From NCBI GenBank assembly GCA_023052935.1, contig CM041295.1:107386711-107450710 (forward strand): DNA of 64,000 bases. Direction: 5' to 3'. Under the pieces are notes generated by a model. It was given only the letters and a program-made list of their open reading frames with translations, did not search any database and was not told the DNA's origin. The number at the start of each line of letters is the position of its first letter. Positions within the stretch are counted from its first letter, which is position 1. This DNA is from Piezodorus guildinii. Taxonomy: Eukaryota > Arthropoda > Insecta > Hemiptera > Pentatomidae. Below, one piece after another: positions 36,801 to 51,800 of the stretch. Both the position numbers and the translations under genes were made by a program.

Positions 36801-39800
36801 TGGAGTGGCCACCATATGCAAAAGAATAACGGAGAGCACCTTCCTGGGCCATAGAAACCTCCACCCAGTAGTGATTCAACTTCTCCTCTACGTGGATGAC
36901 ATTATTCTTGTGGCAGAAACTGTTGATAAATTACAGCAAGCGGTGACTGAATGGCAAGTAGAGCTCAGCCGAAAAGGAATGAAAATAAATACCAGCAAAA
37001 GTAAGATACTACAAGTGGGAAGGCAGGTGGAAGATTGTCATATATACTGTGGGCGACCAAGGATGTCCTACCTGGAGTACGTCAACAAACTTTGCGGAGG
37101 AAGAGGGAAAAATCTCCGCCAGGCCAGAAACCTAGCTGAGAATAGAGAAGATTGGATCCGGTGGCTAAACGCTCCCCTACGCTGATACGGCACTAGGGAA
37201 AAGCCAAAGAAGAAGAAGAAGAAACTAAAAATATTTGTCTTCTCAATATTATATCAAATTTTATAGGTGGGTGTATCTCCTGCAACTCGTCTTGTATCAT
37301 TTAAATGGATTAATGTAAATAAAGTGTAATGAAAAAAAGGTATACAAGTTTGTTAAAATAGATATGTTTTAATATATTAAATATGAAGGATGAGATGGTT
37401 CAGGGGGTGGTCATAAAATAACAGAAAATAATAAAAAATTATTTATTATCCAAAATTTTGACCCACATTGTGAGTCTTTAGGGAGCCCCAGACTGAGTGG
37501 ACGAATGGTGCTTGTCTCCTATGCCAAAGCCAACTGTTGGCTTCTCAAAAAAACAGGTTTAGGGTTATTATTAATTATTAAACACTTATTTTCTGCTTGT
37601 TAATTGATATATAATAATTGAGATATAATATGGATTTAAAAAAAAAAAAATTAGTTACAGTTGATTTAGATGCATTGGGATTCGTCTGGAACCAAAAAAA
37701 TATAATAACCAATAATCTTATATACATCAAGTCCTACCATAACATGTATATATCTATTAAATGTATGTGTTACTCAGATATGTTATTTTTACATTAATCT
37801 ATTAAATAATTAAATAAACAAATATACTGTATTTTTTTAAAAAATTGTTTATAATGCAAATTGCAATAATTTCAACTTCCCTGTTAAACAATTTTCATGT
37901 AAAATCATTAGTTACAAAACTTTTTTCATCTAGGAAACAGTTTACTACAAAAATTGCTTGTACTAATGTAAAATTTAAAAAAAACATGGAAATAAGGGGT
38001 TGAAGTTCACAAATTATATTAAACAGTTTAATTATTCACTTAAATTTTCCTGACATTTTACATTCATAACCATGAGATACATGTGCTATATAGTCGAAAT
38101 ATACATGTATAATTGCTTTATTTAAACTAATGTGGGCCAAAGTAGACAAGTATATAAGAAAAATATTAATGTCCTCTAAAATAAATTGTATAATGAGCAT
38201 TCCACATAAGTTTTACCAAAATAAGAAGTGATGATTTTTCAAACAAAATACTTATGTAGGGAAATAAATATAAAATATATGAAATGGGAAAGAAAAATGG
38301 AATGATGTTTAATAATTTCTTATAAATTTTTATTTATCAATCTGGAAGCACAGGTACTGAACAGCATTCCAACCTAGGGAAACTCTTGGTAAAGCTGTTC
38401 ATTGTCCAGTTTCCTTCTATACTTCTAAAAATTATTCACTTAATTATCAACTTAATAATAACCATCAATTGTTTCTAATACTCGAAGTCAATGAAAACAT
38501 TGATACAATGAAACATCATGGGGTTTCCTCAATGGATTTATTCTTGAAGTTATTTACTTGTACATTATAAGATGTTAGGCAAAAGTAGAGCAGAAATATT
38601 AGTAGTCAGCAAGGAGGATTTCTGATGGGGAGGAGGGGGGGGGGGAGAATTGGAGTAGATTAATAGGAATATTAGGTAATGAAAAATAATATCAAATTTG
38701 ATTAAATTAAATAAAAAATACAAGGTATTATTTTTTTTTTTTAACATGAACTAAAACACAAATCAAATTATTACACATGAAAAAACTAAACATTCATCAG
38801 AAAAATTTAAGTGAATGGTGAAACGATGCTAATTTACTCACAAGAATTAACGAATAAGTAGCTTTGATTGAAATGGGGTCAATAATGATATTATAAATAA
38901 GTACATTTTTTCGGAACAAATATTACGTTCAGAAAACAGCCCAGCTTCGAATAATAAATGTCAATAAATGTAGAGGATTAATAATTGGTTCCTTTATACC
39001 CATTATTGGTACAGTTTTTCCTTGACATCCATTTTCTTCTAAATTTATCATTTAAACGTTATAATCAAATCGCATAAAAAGCAAAGTCGTAAGCAGGGAA
39101 ATACTTCAACTGATAATCTGACCTACATGGGTACAAATTTTGGTTGGAAGTTCATTTGGAAAATGCTTGAATTAAAAATAGGAATAATTAAACAGTAATA
39201 TGCATCAGTGAATCGTTAAACAGGTTTTCTATGACCTTGATAGCGTTTAATATAGGTGATTGTTTTTCTATTAGTTACTTTTTTATTCATAATTAATTTC
39301 AATGAAGACAGGTTTTACTTCCGTAACTAACAATATTTGAAGAATCGTAAACGACGTAAGTGGGAGAAAAAATTTAAACTTTTCCACTGAAGATATGACT
39401 ATATGGATCACACTTGATTATTTTTAAATTTTATGTGGACGGATGACTTCAGTAGGTTTTCATCAGGGTTCAACCCCAGCATAAGACCAAGACTGAGCCC
39501 TGATTAAGACCAACAATGTGGATCGAAACGTCGGCATCTAATCAATGGTTACTAATATTTTGTTATTATTTGTTGTCACTCGGACTAGTTATATATAAAT
39601 TTATTTTGTAATTTAGTATAGTTATTTATTTATTCATAGTTAACTACTACGTATTCGCCGAAAACACTTTCCCTACGCAAGCATTCGTCCCGTGCTGCCA
39701 TCTATGGGATAATAAAAAAACTACAAAATCTCACAACTTCCTGCCCTTGAAAAGAGCAAGTAGTCAGGTGCGCTTTTACTTATTTAATTTTTAATTCAAG

Positions 39801-42800
39801 ATAACTCTTTAAATATTTCTTAGGCAAATCGAAATATTGGATGCTTATGAATATTTTTCTCACATAATTATTTTAAATAGATGTTGGTCTCGAAGTAAAT
39901 TTAATTTTTGATGTTGCCACAGAAACATCTTTCTCTAGTTTGGTACCATCAAATTTATATGTTTTTTTATTTTACAACTTCAAACCACTCGATATTTTTT
40001 CACCAAAATGTAAAAATATTCTTAATACAATAACATAAAATTGTTGAAGACCAGGACCCATCATCACATCCGCTTAGACCTATGTTCCGACATTTTTGAA
40101 TATTGATGAATCCTGGATAACAGACGGACAACGTATTCGTTATATCCTACATGTTAGGAAGTCCAGAAAAAGACATAGCGTTGTTTAGGATAGTTGCTTT
40201 TCTAAACTTAAATTTTAAATAAATTGCAATCTACAGATCTCTAAAAATAAATAAATTGATTATGTAATAGCATTTTGCTAAAATAGGACAAGTATAAATC
40301 AATATTAAATGATCATTGACAACTTGATTTTTTTTCTTTTCTATTTTTAAATATAAATGATATTACGTCATTTAAACAACTAATTAATAAACAGTAGTTA
40401 TCCAATATAATCCTTTCATAAAAAAAATGTTGAATTCAATGCTTTTGATCATTTAGCATTCAATATGTTAATAATTACTGAACTTAAACATTCAGAAACT
40501 TACTAGCATTGGTGTATCAATATATGAAAAAATTTAACAATGTTACAAAAAAAAATCTGGTGTCTGCAACACTGGACTTTCATTTACCTCCATTGTTAAA
40601 GTCATTTTACAACTTTTAAATAAAGTAACCGTTGGCAAAAGTTACGAATACACTGAGTTTCGATGGAAACATTTATTTTAAATTAAACAATACAATAGAA
40701 GTTATTATCTATAACAATTCCTAAGTTTTATCCGCTTATTATGACTCTCCATTACCTTCTAAAACTATGCATATAAGATAATTTTTGTTTCTGAAATCTT
40801 TAGCTTTCCAACCGTTTATTATATTATACATCCATATGAATATTCTTGAAGTCGGAAGAAAAAAACCTAAATAAAAAATAACTTTGCTCTTTTCTCCTTT
40901 AGTCGGATATCGAATTCGTTCACCTTGTATATTTAACCGTTATTAATAAATGCTAACAAGATGTTATGGTTAATTTTTTTGAATCTACACAATTAAAGGT
41001 ACTTTAGAGGAAGACGATTTAAATTACCGGCATTTAAATCCTGCCAGACTATTTCATTTAGAATTAAACCTATATAAGATTAAAGCCCATTAGATTTTAG
41101 CGAGTTTAATCAAAATCGTTAAGGCCGTTTTTGAGAAAGGTGCGTAAAATGCATGGTGTAAAGTGGCTCTTCTGGTACGTCGAATCCAGCCAAAACTCAA
41201 ATTCTAAAATTTTCAACATCATGGTACTTTCTCTTACTATGTATTTCATAAATAGGTAAGAGAAAGTAAAAAATAAAATAATGAGTATGCATCACAACAG
41301 AATTGTTCGAAATCAATTAATTAATTAAAGTATGAATATCAAATACCCATGTAGAAAATAAAGGCTGGCATGTCCATATCATCGTATATTTGATGTCCCT
41401 TCTTAGATAATCGGTTAGTGTACCTCTAGGTCTGGCAGGTGTCTTTATAACACCAAACTATCAGTGACATCGAACAGACTGTTATAGAGTTTTCTTTCAA
41501 CGGGTGAGCTTTTCCACTCAGTCTAAATTCTAATTCTGAGGAATAATATTTGAGAAAACGTGATGCTTAAATAGCGAACACGATAACAATTTGAATAATC
41601 CCAACATATAATCTGAAAAATAAGAAAAAGCAAGCGAATGAATACGTTTGTTCTTTTCGGATGAAAGATAAGTCCAGGACTAAAAATTACAATTTTTAAA
41701 AATAAGACATTTCCTTTTTAAAAACTTACTGACCTTTCTAACGCGTTTTAGGACTGGTATTTATAAAATGACACGATGCCAAATGAAAAAAAATAACAAA
41801 AAAACATTAACAACCCATAAAGGGTGTTGCATAGAGTACATATCCGTAATGTTTCTAGGCCAACAACCGTGCAAGGAGGTGATTATGCCGAGATGAGGTC
41901 ACATTCATCAAGTTTTTCTCTCTATTTTTTGTTACTCCCAGAAGGATATTCATACTCCAGGGTCGACCCTAGGTGGAATAACGTAATAAATAATTATTCT
42001 GCCACAGCCGGGCTCGAACCCGGAATCCGGAGAACAGTAGTCCAGTGCTCTATCTACTGCACCACGACGCAACACTACTTAATGGGTAGAGATTTTATTA
42101 TAAAATATCAACACAGTAAATATTTTTTACTTAGCTAAAATAAATAAATGTAAATATTATACGGATGATAAATAACATTAATATGGATCTCTTTGTTGTT
42201 TATTCATTAAATGTCACTTTTATGCTAATGTGGCGAATCGTATAAGATGCAAAGGTGGGAGTCCTAAATTTTGCCAATCCAGATTTAATTAGGATAAGGA
42301 TCTTAAACGAGTAACTGACAGCGCAGAGGCTCGGGATTGCGATTTCACTTCCCTTCAGGACTGCATAAGCAAGGATTTTCCAATCCCTTAAAAAAATTCT
42401 AGGCCTATCTGCCAAGATCGAACCCGCGACCTTGGGCATAGAAAGCTGTTATGCCATTAAACCACAGGTGACCCCAATCTATTCTTAAAACAATTTTTAT
42501 AACAAAATGCTTCTACTTTTCAACAGAAACATCATAATAGTAAGGCAGAGTATTTTTCAAATTAATCGAAAACCGATGATTTATATAAGATATAATTACT
42601 CATTAATCACAAAAGCTATGAAGTCAGGCAGAGATTTCTTCACGGCACAGCTAGGCTAACAGCATAAAAAATAAAAAATAAAATAATAACGAAATAAATC
42701 AACAATGTCGTACTAGAATTTTCAATGTTTCTTTCGAGCTCTAGTATAACTTCGGGTTATCATAGATTAGAAATATTTATTGATTTTTTCTTTACTTTCA

Positions 42801-45800
42801 CTTATCTCTAAATGAAATATATAGTAAGGGAAAGTATTGTGATCGTGAAAATGTTCGCATTTCGGTTTTCAACTGAAATACACGTTTTGGGGTGGGCTGA
42901 GTCCAAATAACCAAGTTGCGCAAAAAGGTCTGTGAGTCCATGTGTTTGGTAAGTTCTAGCACAAAAATAAATAGTCGTATGAAACTGAAATTTCATATTT
43001 AAGATAACTATTTGTCCGAGATGTTACAGCAACTTTTTAATCAAAATCGGCAAACCAGAAGAGCCACTTTTACCATGCATTTTGCACCTCTTCACGATTT
43101 CCTCAAAATAGGCTTTGATATCATGTAGGTTTCATTCCGATTGAAACAGTATGACAAAAAAGTTGTATGAGGAATAAAAAGTAGATAAAACTAAGCAATA
43201 GTATAATTTCTGTTGTTAGATTAATAAATCTGAAACACATGTTTCCATGCAAACTTTGTGTTTGTTTTTTCCACTCTTATCGTAAATTAAAAGTTCTTAA
43301 ATTTATTTTAACACCAAAGGTAAGAGAAGGTCGTGTGTTGAATTACGATCGGCGCACAGTGGGCAAAATCACCAATTTAGATGGAAAAAAGTCAAGTCAA
43401 AAGTTTGGAACTTTTCCAGTGTTTCACCTTTTTATTATTAGTTTGCAAGACCCTTAATACTAATATTTCCCGCCATACCGTGTTTACAAACAAATAGTAA
43501 ATGAGTGAATCATTCATGTTCACACAAGTGCCAAATAACCGGCAGTGGGATTATCTTTATTCGATGGTCATTTATTGTGTTCAAGGTGTATTTAGAGCAT
43601 TTTTTTTTTTCATTTAACAATGGACATTGCTAAGACAGGTAATACATTGTATTTCCAAACTCGTTATTAAATATACATTGCAATTTCACCTGTAGAGTTA
43701 ATTTAGCAATTTGTAAATGTATGCCCCTATTGAATAACGAAAAACTATATAACCCCTTATGTTTGTAGGATTTGTTTCATCAATCCTTCTAGTCTTTAAA
43801 TATTACAAAGAATTTTTGCGATGTTTTGCGTTTTAGGTGGTACATAATTTTTTTTAGATACAACACTCCGAATCAAAAGTTTTACAATCTATAATTTAAG
43901 TATTTCCTGAATGATATAAAATACATCTATCAGCAGGTTTCAGAAACTCCGAGAAATAATTCGATTTTTTGTATTATTTTTTCCGTATTCTGGGACTTCA
44001 AATATAAAATGTAGGAAAGTTTTATATCATAGCAAATAAATTTGATGTTTAACCACTGTACGCTCGCCAATCGTGTCAAAAAATTAATTATTTTTTATAA
44101 TTTTGTCCACCTAAATCGGTCATATTTTACACAGTGCGGCGGTTAAATGATTCGGAGGTTGTTCATACAAAAATAATTAAATCGGAACTAAAAAAATGAG
44201 AGGTTGAGGGAAGGAGGGTGAAAATTCGGGGTTGTAGGTATTTTTTGATGCAAAATAAAAAAATACAGACACAAAGGTTTGTGAAAATATTTCTGGATAG
44301 AGATACCCGGATCGCCTCGCGCTGTGAAATATACTTGATGAGCTATTCTCATAACCACTAAATATGCATACAATTTTTACGAAAATCGTTTAAGCTGTTT
44401 CGGAGGAGCGCGACCACATGAGATTATTATATCTTAGATTTAATCCAAAATTAAAGTTTTCGCCGAAAAATAATCTAATTCTTTTAATTTCACTTACCTA
44501 TATATAGGGAAAATTTTCGAATTTAAGTTTTCACTGGATATACATGTTTTAGGGTCCCCTGAGTACAAATGACCAAGTCCCAAAAAAAGGTATATGTGAT
44601 TTATTCAATTCCGACTTTATTTAAAAGTGTTTAAATTGATTTAACAACGGAGGTAAGCGATAGTCGTGTGTTGCGTGCACCAGATTTTAGTATACAGTTC
44701 TTAAATTATTATTATCTCAAACTTTATGATTTTTCAGTTTATTAAATAACCTAATATGGGTCGGTTTTATGTCCTCTATATAAAGGTACATTTAGCAAGG
44801 TAGGATTTTCGTTAAAGGGAGAGGGGCAAATAGGTTGAACATTGTTAGGGGTCGTCAAGTTAATTTGAATTATTAGCATTTTTTTTTTTTTTTTTTTTAA
44901 AGCACATTTGAAATTTGAAAATTAAGTTGTGTGCTTGGAAGTAAACATATTCTTTAACTAAAACTTATCTAAATACTTTATTTTATTAGTCCCAACAACC
45001 TCCTTTATTTTTCTCACCTTGCCTACGCCCATGACATTTATAAATAACATTTATAGATAATACTTAATGTTTAATTACACATTATAATATTTTAACTATG
45101 TCAGATCGAAGCTTATCCTCAAATGACAGTCCAGTTTATGCTTGGACATGGCTCAGTAATGCCCTGATGATGGCTCACAAGCTTGAGCCGAAACGTCAGC
45201 AAAATTAAAATGATTTAGAAAAACACTGACTCCTGATTATTCCACCTATAATCCTACTTAATTTTTTTTTTTCCTCTGACCGAAATGTGTGATGAAAAAA
45301 GCTCTACCTAACTTTATGGGTTATAAATTATGTATATCTTGTAATCACTGATGAATTTTTCATAGATAAAATATACTCTAATTCAATATTGATATGGACC
45401 ATAACTTAGCACTTGGGAAACTAAAATAATGAATCGCACAAATGATTTGGAATACTTTTAACTAATTTTGACCAATTTAGACCGCTTTCACGGTTAATAT
45501 TCCACCATAAAAATCCTAAGAACTATCATAAAGTAAAAGAATAAATATACATGAGGATTGGTAAATACACACGAATTGTTAATATGTTGATATAAAAAAA
45601 TCAACTTTTTAAAAGGAATAAATTGTATAAAAAAGAAAAATAATAATTAAAAACCATTTTAAATCATATTACATTATTAAATGATAAGACAAAACCATAA
45701 GAACCTAAGTAATTAAAAAATAAATTATTTTTAATTAGAGCATCGTTTTTCTTATTCTGTATTTGTATTTCAAATGGCATGTTTATGTAACTATTAATAT

Positions 45801-48800
45801 AAGTAGACGAATGCCAATCAAGTCAGGTCTCTTAGCTCCCTCCTGCCGTTGAGGGCCCTGAGATAGGAAGACCTGCCGGAGTGCACACAGCCTGTAAATG
45901 TGGGTACCAAATAAGTGGTTAAAAACCTGGTGGACGATCCAGACCTCGGCCTAATCACCTCCTTTTACGACCGTTTGACCTAGAAACATTAGAGATTATT
46001 ATATGTACAGAACCAAAGTCCTCTTATGGGTTGTAGAGGTACAGGAATGTATATATCTATACATCAAACAAACCTTGTCCTGTTGTCATTCTCTAGTTTT
46101 ATATATATATATATATAATAAAAAACCTCTACAACCTATGAAGGGTCTTGGGTTCAGTACATTTGGATATTCGTACTGTTTCTAGGCCAACGGCCGTGCA
46201 ATGAGGTGATTAGATCAATATCACGCTCAGCCGCCAGGTTTTTTCCACATTTTTTGTGTACCCACTTTATAGAGGCTGGGTCTCCATACCATAGGGATCA
46301 CCCCCAAGCTGAAATAACAGAATAAATAATATTCTGCCACATCCAGGATTCGAATCAAGGACCCGAAAACAGTAGACTAGTGCCTTATCTACTATACCAC
46401 GACGCTCACTATATATATGTCTTTTGGAAGAATCATACAAAGCCATTTTCGAAATATTAGCGTGTGTAGGCGAAAGTAGCGAATGGATATTGATGGCTGA
46501 TATCGGAACATCAAGATACCAACAGTATTATGTCCGACAGATTTAACTTCAGACAACCAGGAAAAAGACCGAATTCATCCACAATGTCTATAACGTAAAA
46601 TGGGAGAAAAACTTCTTATAACGTAGATTAGTTCGCTTCCAACATGAATATGAAGCTTCCCAACCTTCAGTATCGAGGAAGCGAAATAAAAAATTTCTCG
46701 AGAATAAAGAATATTTAAATAAATAATTATTAATGAAGTTGAAAAATGTTTGAAGAAACGTGTATGTGAAGTAGGTTATTCAGAAATATCTGATCAAAAA
46801 TAAGTTTACTGAAAAATGACGGTAAAATTCCGCTATCGGAAAATGGTAAAACATTCTACTATCTAAGTCCCAAAAGCAATTAAAACATTTTCTAATAATA
46901 ATTGATACTTTTTTAATTTTTCTTTTATTATTACTCATCATTAGCGATTATAAATCATTCATTTTTAATGCTTTAATAACGAAATAAGTTAATTTAATAC
47001 ACATAATAAATGTATTACTACATTTACAGCGAATTTAAAAAGTCTCTAAATTTATCTTATTCATGGGTTCTCATAAAAAAAAAAAAAAATAAATAAAAAA
47101 AAATTGATAAATAAAACTAACGAATCTGAGTATAATACAAATGACATATTTTAAAAATATCGTGAATTCTAGTGTAATATTAATAAATTAACTTTTAATA
47201 TTTTGTATGGAAATCAAATACCAAAATAATAAATTTATTAAATATAATATTTTTCGCTATTAATTAATATTTAGCAATAGACAAATTGAATACTATTCTT
47301 CATAACAAACATAGCCGAATACTATCAGATTTTTTAAAAATGTTATAGAACATTATAAATAAAAAATAAAATAACATAATATTAATTAAAAAAATAGAAC
47401 ACAGATCATTTTTAAAATTAAAAAATCGATATAAAATCTATACGAAATTGGAACAATCTTTATTTAATTTAAATGTTTCAATTCGAAAGACGCTTGTTGG
47501 CTAAATAATGAGACATAAAATGTTCCTAAATAATTTTATCATATCGATCAAGCACTCTTCCCGCCGGTGATAAAAATCTGGAAATAAAACATAGGGGACA
47601 TTAATTAATAATAAAATAATTTGCACTGAAATTAAATAACCACTTACGGGTTACTAAATCGCTGACGGTAATCCCAAAAGAAGATAAAAAATCACAAAAT
47701 AAATGAAATAGAAATACGCGAAGAGTCAGTCGTATGAGATCCTTCGCCCGCTGTGAGCCGTCGGTTCCCTGAAGAAGTTGACACACAACTGATTGTGGGT
47801 GACTAAATCCACCAATCCCCACCTCCGTCTATCCCCCACTTCTCCTCCAATTAATAAAACAAAATTTAACAATAATGAGATATCTACTAAAAATATTTAT
47901 ATGAAAAAAGAAGATAGTAATTTGATAGATAATAACCTAGTTTATAAAAAAAAAAAAAAAAAAAAAAATACGCTCATAAATATTATTACATCTCTTCTTA
48001 ATATTACTTTTGATTGCTTGAGGAAAGGAAGTAGAGGTCCACAATTTGAATAATTTATAATTCATATATTTCATTAAAAAAGGTATTGTTATCAAAGAGA
48101 GATTAAAAAAATAAAATAAAATACACTATATTATTTTTAGACATAAAATATAATAATAATAATAGGCTTAGCGAACCCGAAGGTTCGATGCCGACACCCC
48201 CAAACTCCGCCCACACAGACCCGTCCAATGCTCACCATTCAAGCCCAAGTTCCCGAGATCAGCCTTAACGCAATCCTCCCATCTCCGCTTCGGCCTACCT
48301 TTCGGACGCCTACCAGTCGGATCAGCAAATACCAACTTTCTCGGAATCCGTTCGTCATCGAGCCCAACAACTTTACTCGCCCATTTGAGTCTCCGCGATG
48401 CAATCAGCTCAATTATATTCACAGGATGCAAGTTCCGCAATTCCGCGTTATGCAACCTTCTAAACTCCCCAGTGGCCTCATCTCTCTTTGGACCAAATAT
48501 TTTACGCAATACTTTATTTTCGAAAACCTTAAGCCGCTGTTCATCCTTTAAAGTAAGCGGCCACGTTTCACATCCGTAAAGAACCGTTGGAAGAATAATA
48601 GTTTTATAAATTCTAATCTTTAAGTTTTTAGATAGAAGCCGCGAACTAAGTAACTTAGCAACTGAATAATAACACGCATTTCCCACCTTTAACCGGGACT
48701 TTATTTCTTCCTGAATTTCATTTTTTCTAGTTATAATTTAACCTAAATACTTGAATTTCTCTACGTGTTCAAAAGTATGACCTGATACATCAATATCTCC

Positions 48801-51800
48801 AAGATCGACACCGTTTCTGCTACTAATCATATACTTCGTTTTATCGGTATTTAATTCGAGTCCTATTTCTTTACCGGTTTTTATTAACACACTTGTATTT
48901 AGTTGTATGGTTTCCGTGTCTTCACCTAGCAGTACCAGATCATCGGCATACCCCAAAACCGAAATCTTGTCACCCATATTTAAGCCTTTCTCGGTACACA
49001 TCACCTTTTCTATGACATATTCTAAAGCTATATTAAATAACACAGGTGAAAGGGAGTCACCCTGTTTTAAACCCGATCGCACCTCAAATCTCTCGGAGTA
49101 ATTATGACCGATTCTAACTTTATGGAATGTTTCCGACAAACACATCTCTACTAGGTTTACTAACTTTCTAGGTATTCCCTGTTCAATCATGATGTTACAT
49201 AGTTTCTGACGGTCTATTGAATCATAAGCCTTTTTAAAATCGATATAAAGTTGATGGACTACACCGTTGTATTCCAATTTTTTCTCTAATATTTGACGTA
49301 GGGAAAATATTTGGTCAATAGTCGAGCGATTCCGCCTAAAACCACATTGGTAATCTCCGATAATTTCCTCAGCGTATTCCGTGATTCGACTAGTTAGAAT
49401 TGACGAGAATATTTTATAGCATACTGGGAGAAGAGAGATCCCACGATAGTTGTTACAATCCGACCTCGGTCCTTTTTTGTGAATCGGAATAAGTATTGAT
49501 TCTTTCCATTCCTCGGGCATTTTTTCAGTTTCCCAGATCTTTTTAACTAAAAAATGTATTTTGGAAACGCCCGCTTCTCCACACGCCTTGATTAATTCAC
49601 TCGTGATATTATCATTTCCTGCGGCCTTATAACGTTTTAATTTTCCTATCGCCATTTCGACTTCCTCTTTACTCGGTGCGTCTATCCATGGTTCAGCGCT
49701 CTGATATTCAGAGAGAGGAGATTGATTATTATTTTCCGTATTTAAGATGCCGTCAAAGTGTTGTCTAAATTTATTTAATATCTCAGAAGGATCCGCAATT
49801 ATATTGTTATTTGCATCTTTAATCGCATTCAATAGAGGTTCAAATCTTTTACGCGATTTGTTTATACCTTTGTACATCTCTCTTACGTCATTTTCGTTTC
49901 TGTGTTTTTCTATTTCTATTATTTTGCCTTTAAGATACTCTCTTTTCTTATTTTTTAAGAGTTTTGAAGTTTCATTCTTTACTAACCAAAAATAAGCCAC
50001 ATTATTATCGCTTGGATTATTTAAGGAATTCAGTTTAGCGGTTTTTCTTTTTTCGCACATATTATGACAATCCCTGTCGAACCAAGGTTTGTTCTTTTTA
50101 TTTTCAATTTTTCCAAGACATAAATTACCGACCTCTTTAATATTATCCCTGATCCCTTCCCATATTTTGTTTACATCTTTGTGTTCCTCGTCTGAAGATT
50201 CCAAAGCTTCGAACCGATTTTTTACTTCTATCGCGAATTGTTTTCTAATTTCGAGGTTGTTCAATTTAACTAAATCAAAATTCTCGGGACGAATATAGTT
50301 CGGTGTTCTCTTTTTTGTATTTAGTTTTTGTCGAAGTTTCGCGATTACTAATTCATGATCAGAACCGCATTCTGCACCCCGATACGATCTCACGTTAATT
50401 ATGCTACTTTGCCATCTGTTTTGTATTAAAACATGATCGATTTGATTCCGTGTTTGTCCATCCGGCGATGTCCACGTATACTTATGAATATCCTTATGTT
50501 TAAATGTAGTACTTTTGATTACTAGGTTTTTCGAAATGGCAAAGTTTATTAGTCGGGTCCCATTATCATTACTATATTCGTGCAAACTTTCTTTACCGAT
50601 TGTAGGACGATATACTTCTTCCCTTCCAACCTTTGCGTTCGCGTCGCCTAGTATTATCTTAATGTAATTTCGTGGTAACTTATCGTAAACCGACTCTAGT
50701 TTATCATAAAATTCGCATTTTACTTCATCATCACTGTCTTCGGTGGGAGAATGAATGTTTATAAACGCGATTTTAAACCAACGCCCTTGAAATATAGCAA
50801 CCGATATTCTTTCACTAAAGAACTGTACGTCCCGTAAAGCGGAAAGAAATCTATTCCTAATCAGAAACCCGGTACCTAGACAATAATTAACGCTCCCCCC
50901 GTACCAAATAGTATACTTTCCTTCTGTTAACGAACCCTCCCCTGGCCAGCGAACCTCTTGTAATGCAACGATATCTAAATGGTACCCCTTAACTTCATTC
51001 GCGACCGACTTTAACCCACCTGCTGTATTTAAACTTCTAACGTTCCACGTCCCTATTGTTAGATCTCTAATTTTCATCTTGCGCCATGATTCCCCTGAAG
51101 CAGTCCCCACCCGGAGACCCGAACGGGGGACTAGTTTACCTCCGGATAATGAGCGTTTTACCTCAGAGGAATCCATGACTTTTGGTGATATTTTGTGAAC
51201 TAAAATATGTGAGTAGGGCGTTCGAACCTACGTCACACCCTCCAGCAAGCCTGGGGGGCCGCTCTCATTGTTGGTCAGCGAGTCCATCGGACTTAGCCGG
51301 GAGGAGCTTCCGAGGAAATTCCACCCACCATCCCCACATCCGCCACCCGTGGGACGCTCCCCATACGCGGTAATGAGATCCGCGCGAGGAGACATAAAAT
51401 ATACCGGTTTTAAACTTGACTGCGGTATTCATTACTAGAGTAATTGTTTAATTGTAATTTATTAGATATTATAATGATAGAAATGATTTAATAGGAATAA
51501 CGATTGGTAAAGAAAGAAAAAAATGTTGTTAAAATAATCTGGTGTGTATCGCTCACACCATCGTGAGCGATATACGACTTTCACTTACCACGGTTGCTAA
51601 AATCAATTTAAGAATCATTAAATCAATATAGAGTTGAAACATATGTTTTATATAAAATATTATAGCAGTAGAAATTATTATATACAGTAATTGTTTAAGG
51701 TGATGCTCTTTTCATTTTTCTGCATTAAGTTTTAGAGCTTTTTATAAAAGATAAAAAAATCTAAATTTGTTAGCTTTCCAACATCTACATAACTATTCTT

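Noticed and set aside
37491..39490. Hidden CLN3 exon in intron 2
   Set aside because: The flanking exons already join in phase and no conserved segment of the protein is missing.
47601..47822. Minus-strand 73-codon frame as a coding exon of CLN3
   Set aside because: If joined from the donor at 47648 to exon 3, the frame stops at the junction. It could only be 5' UTR.
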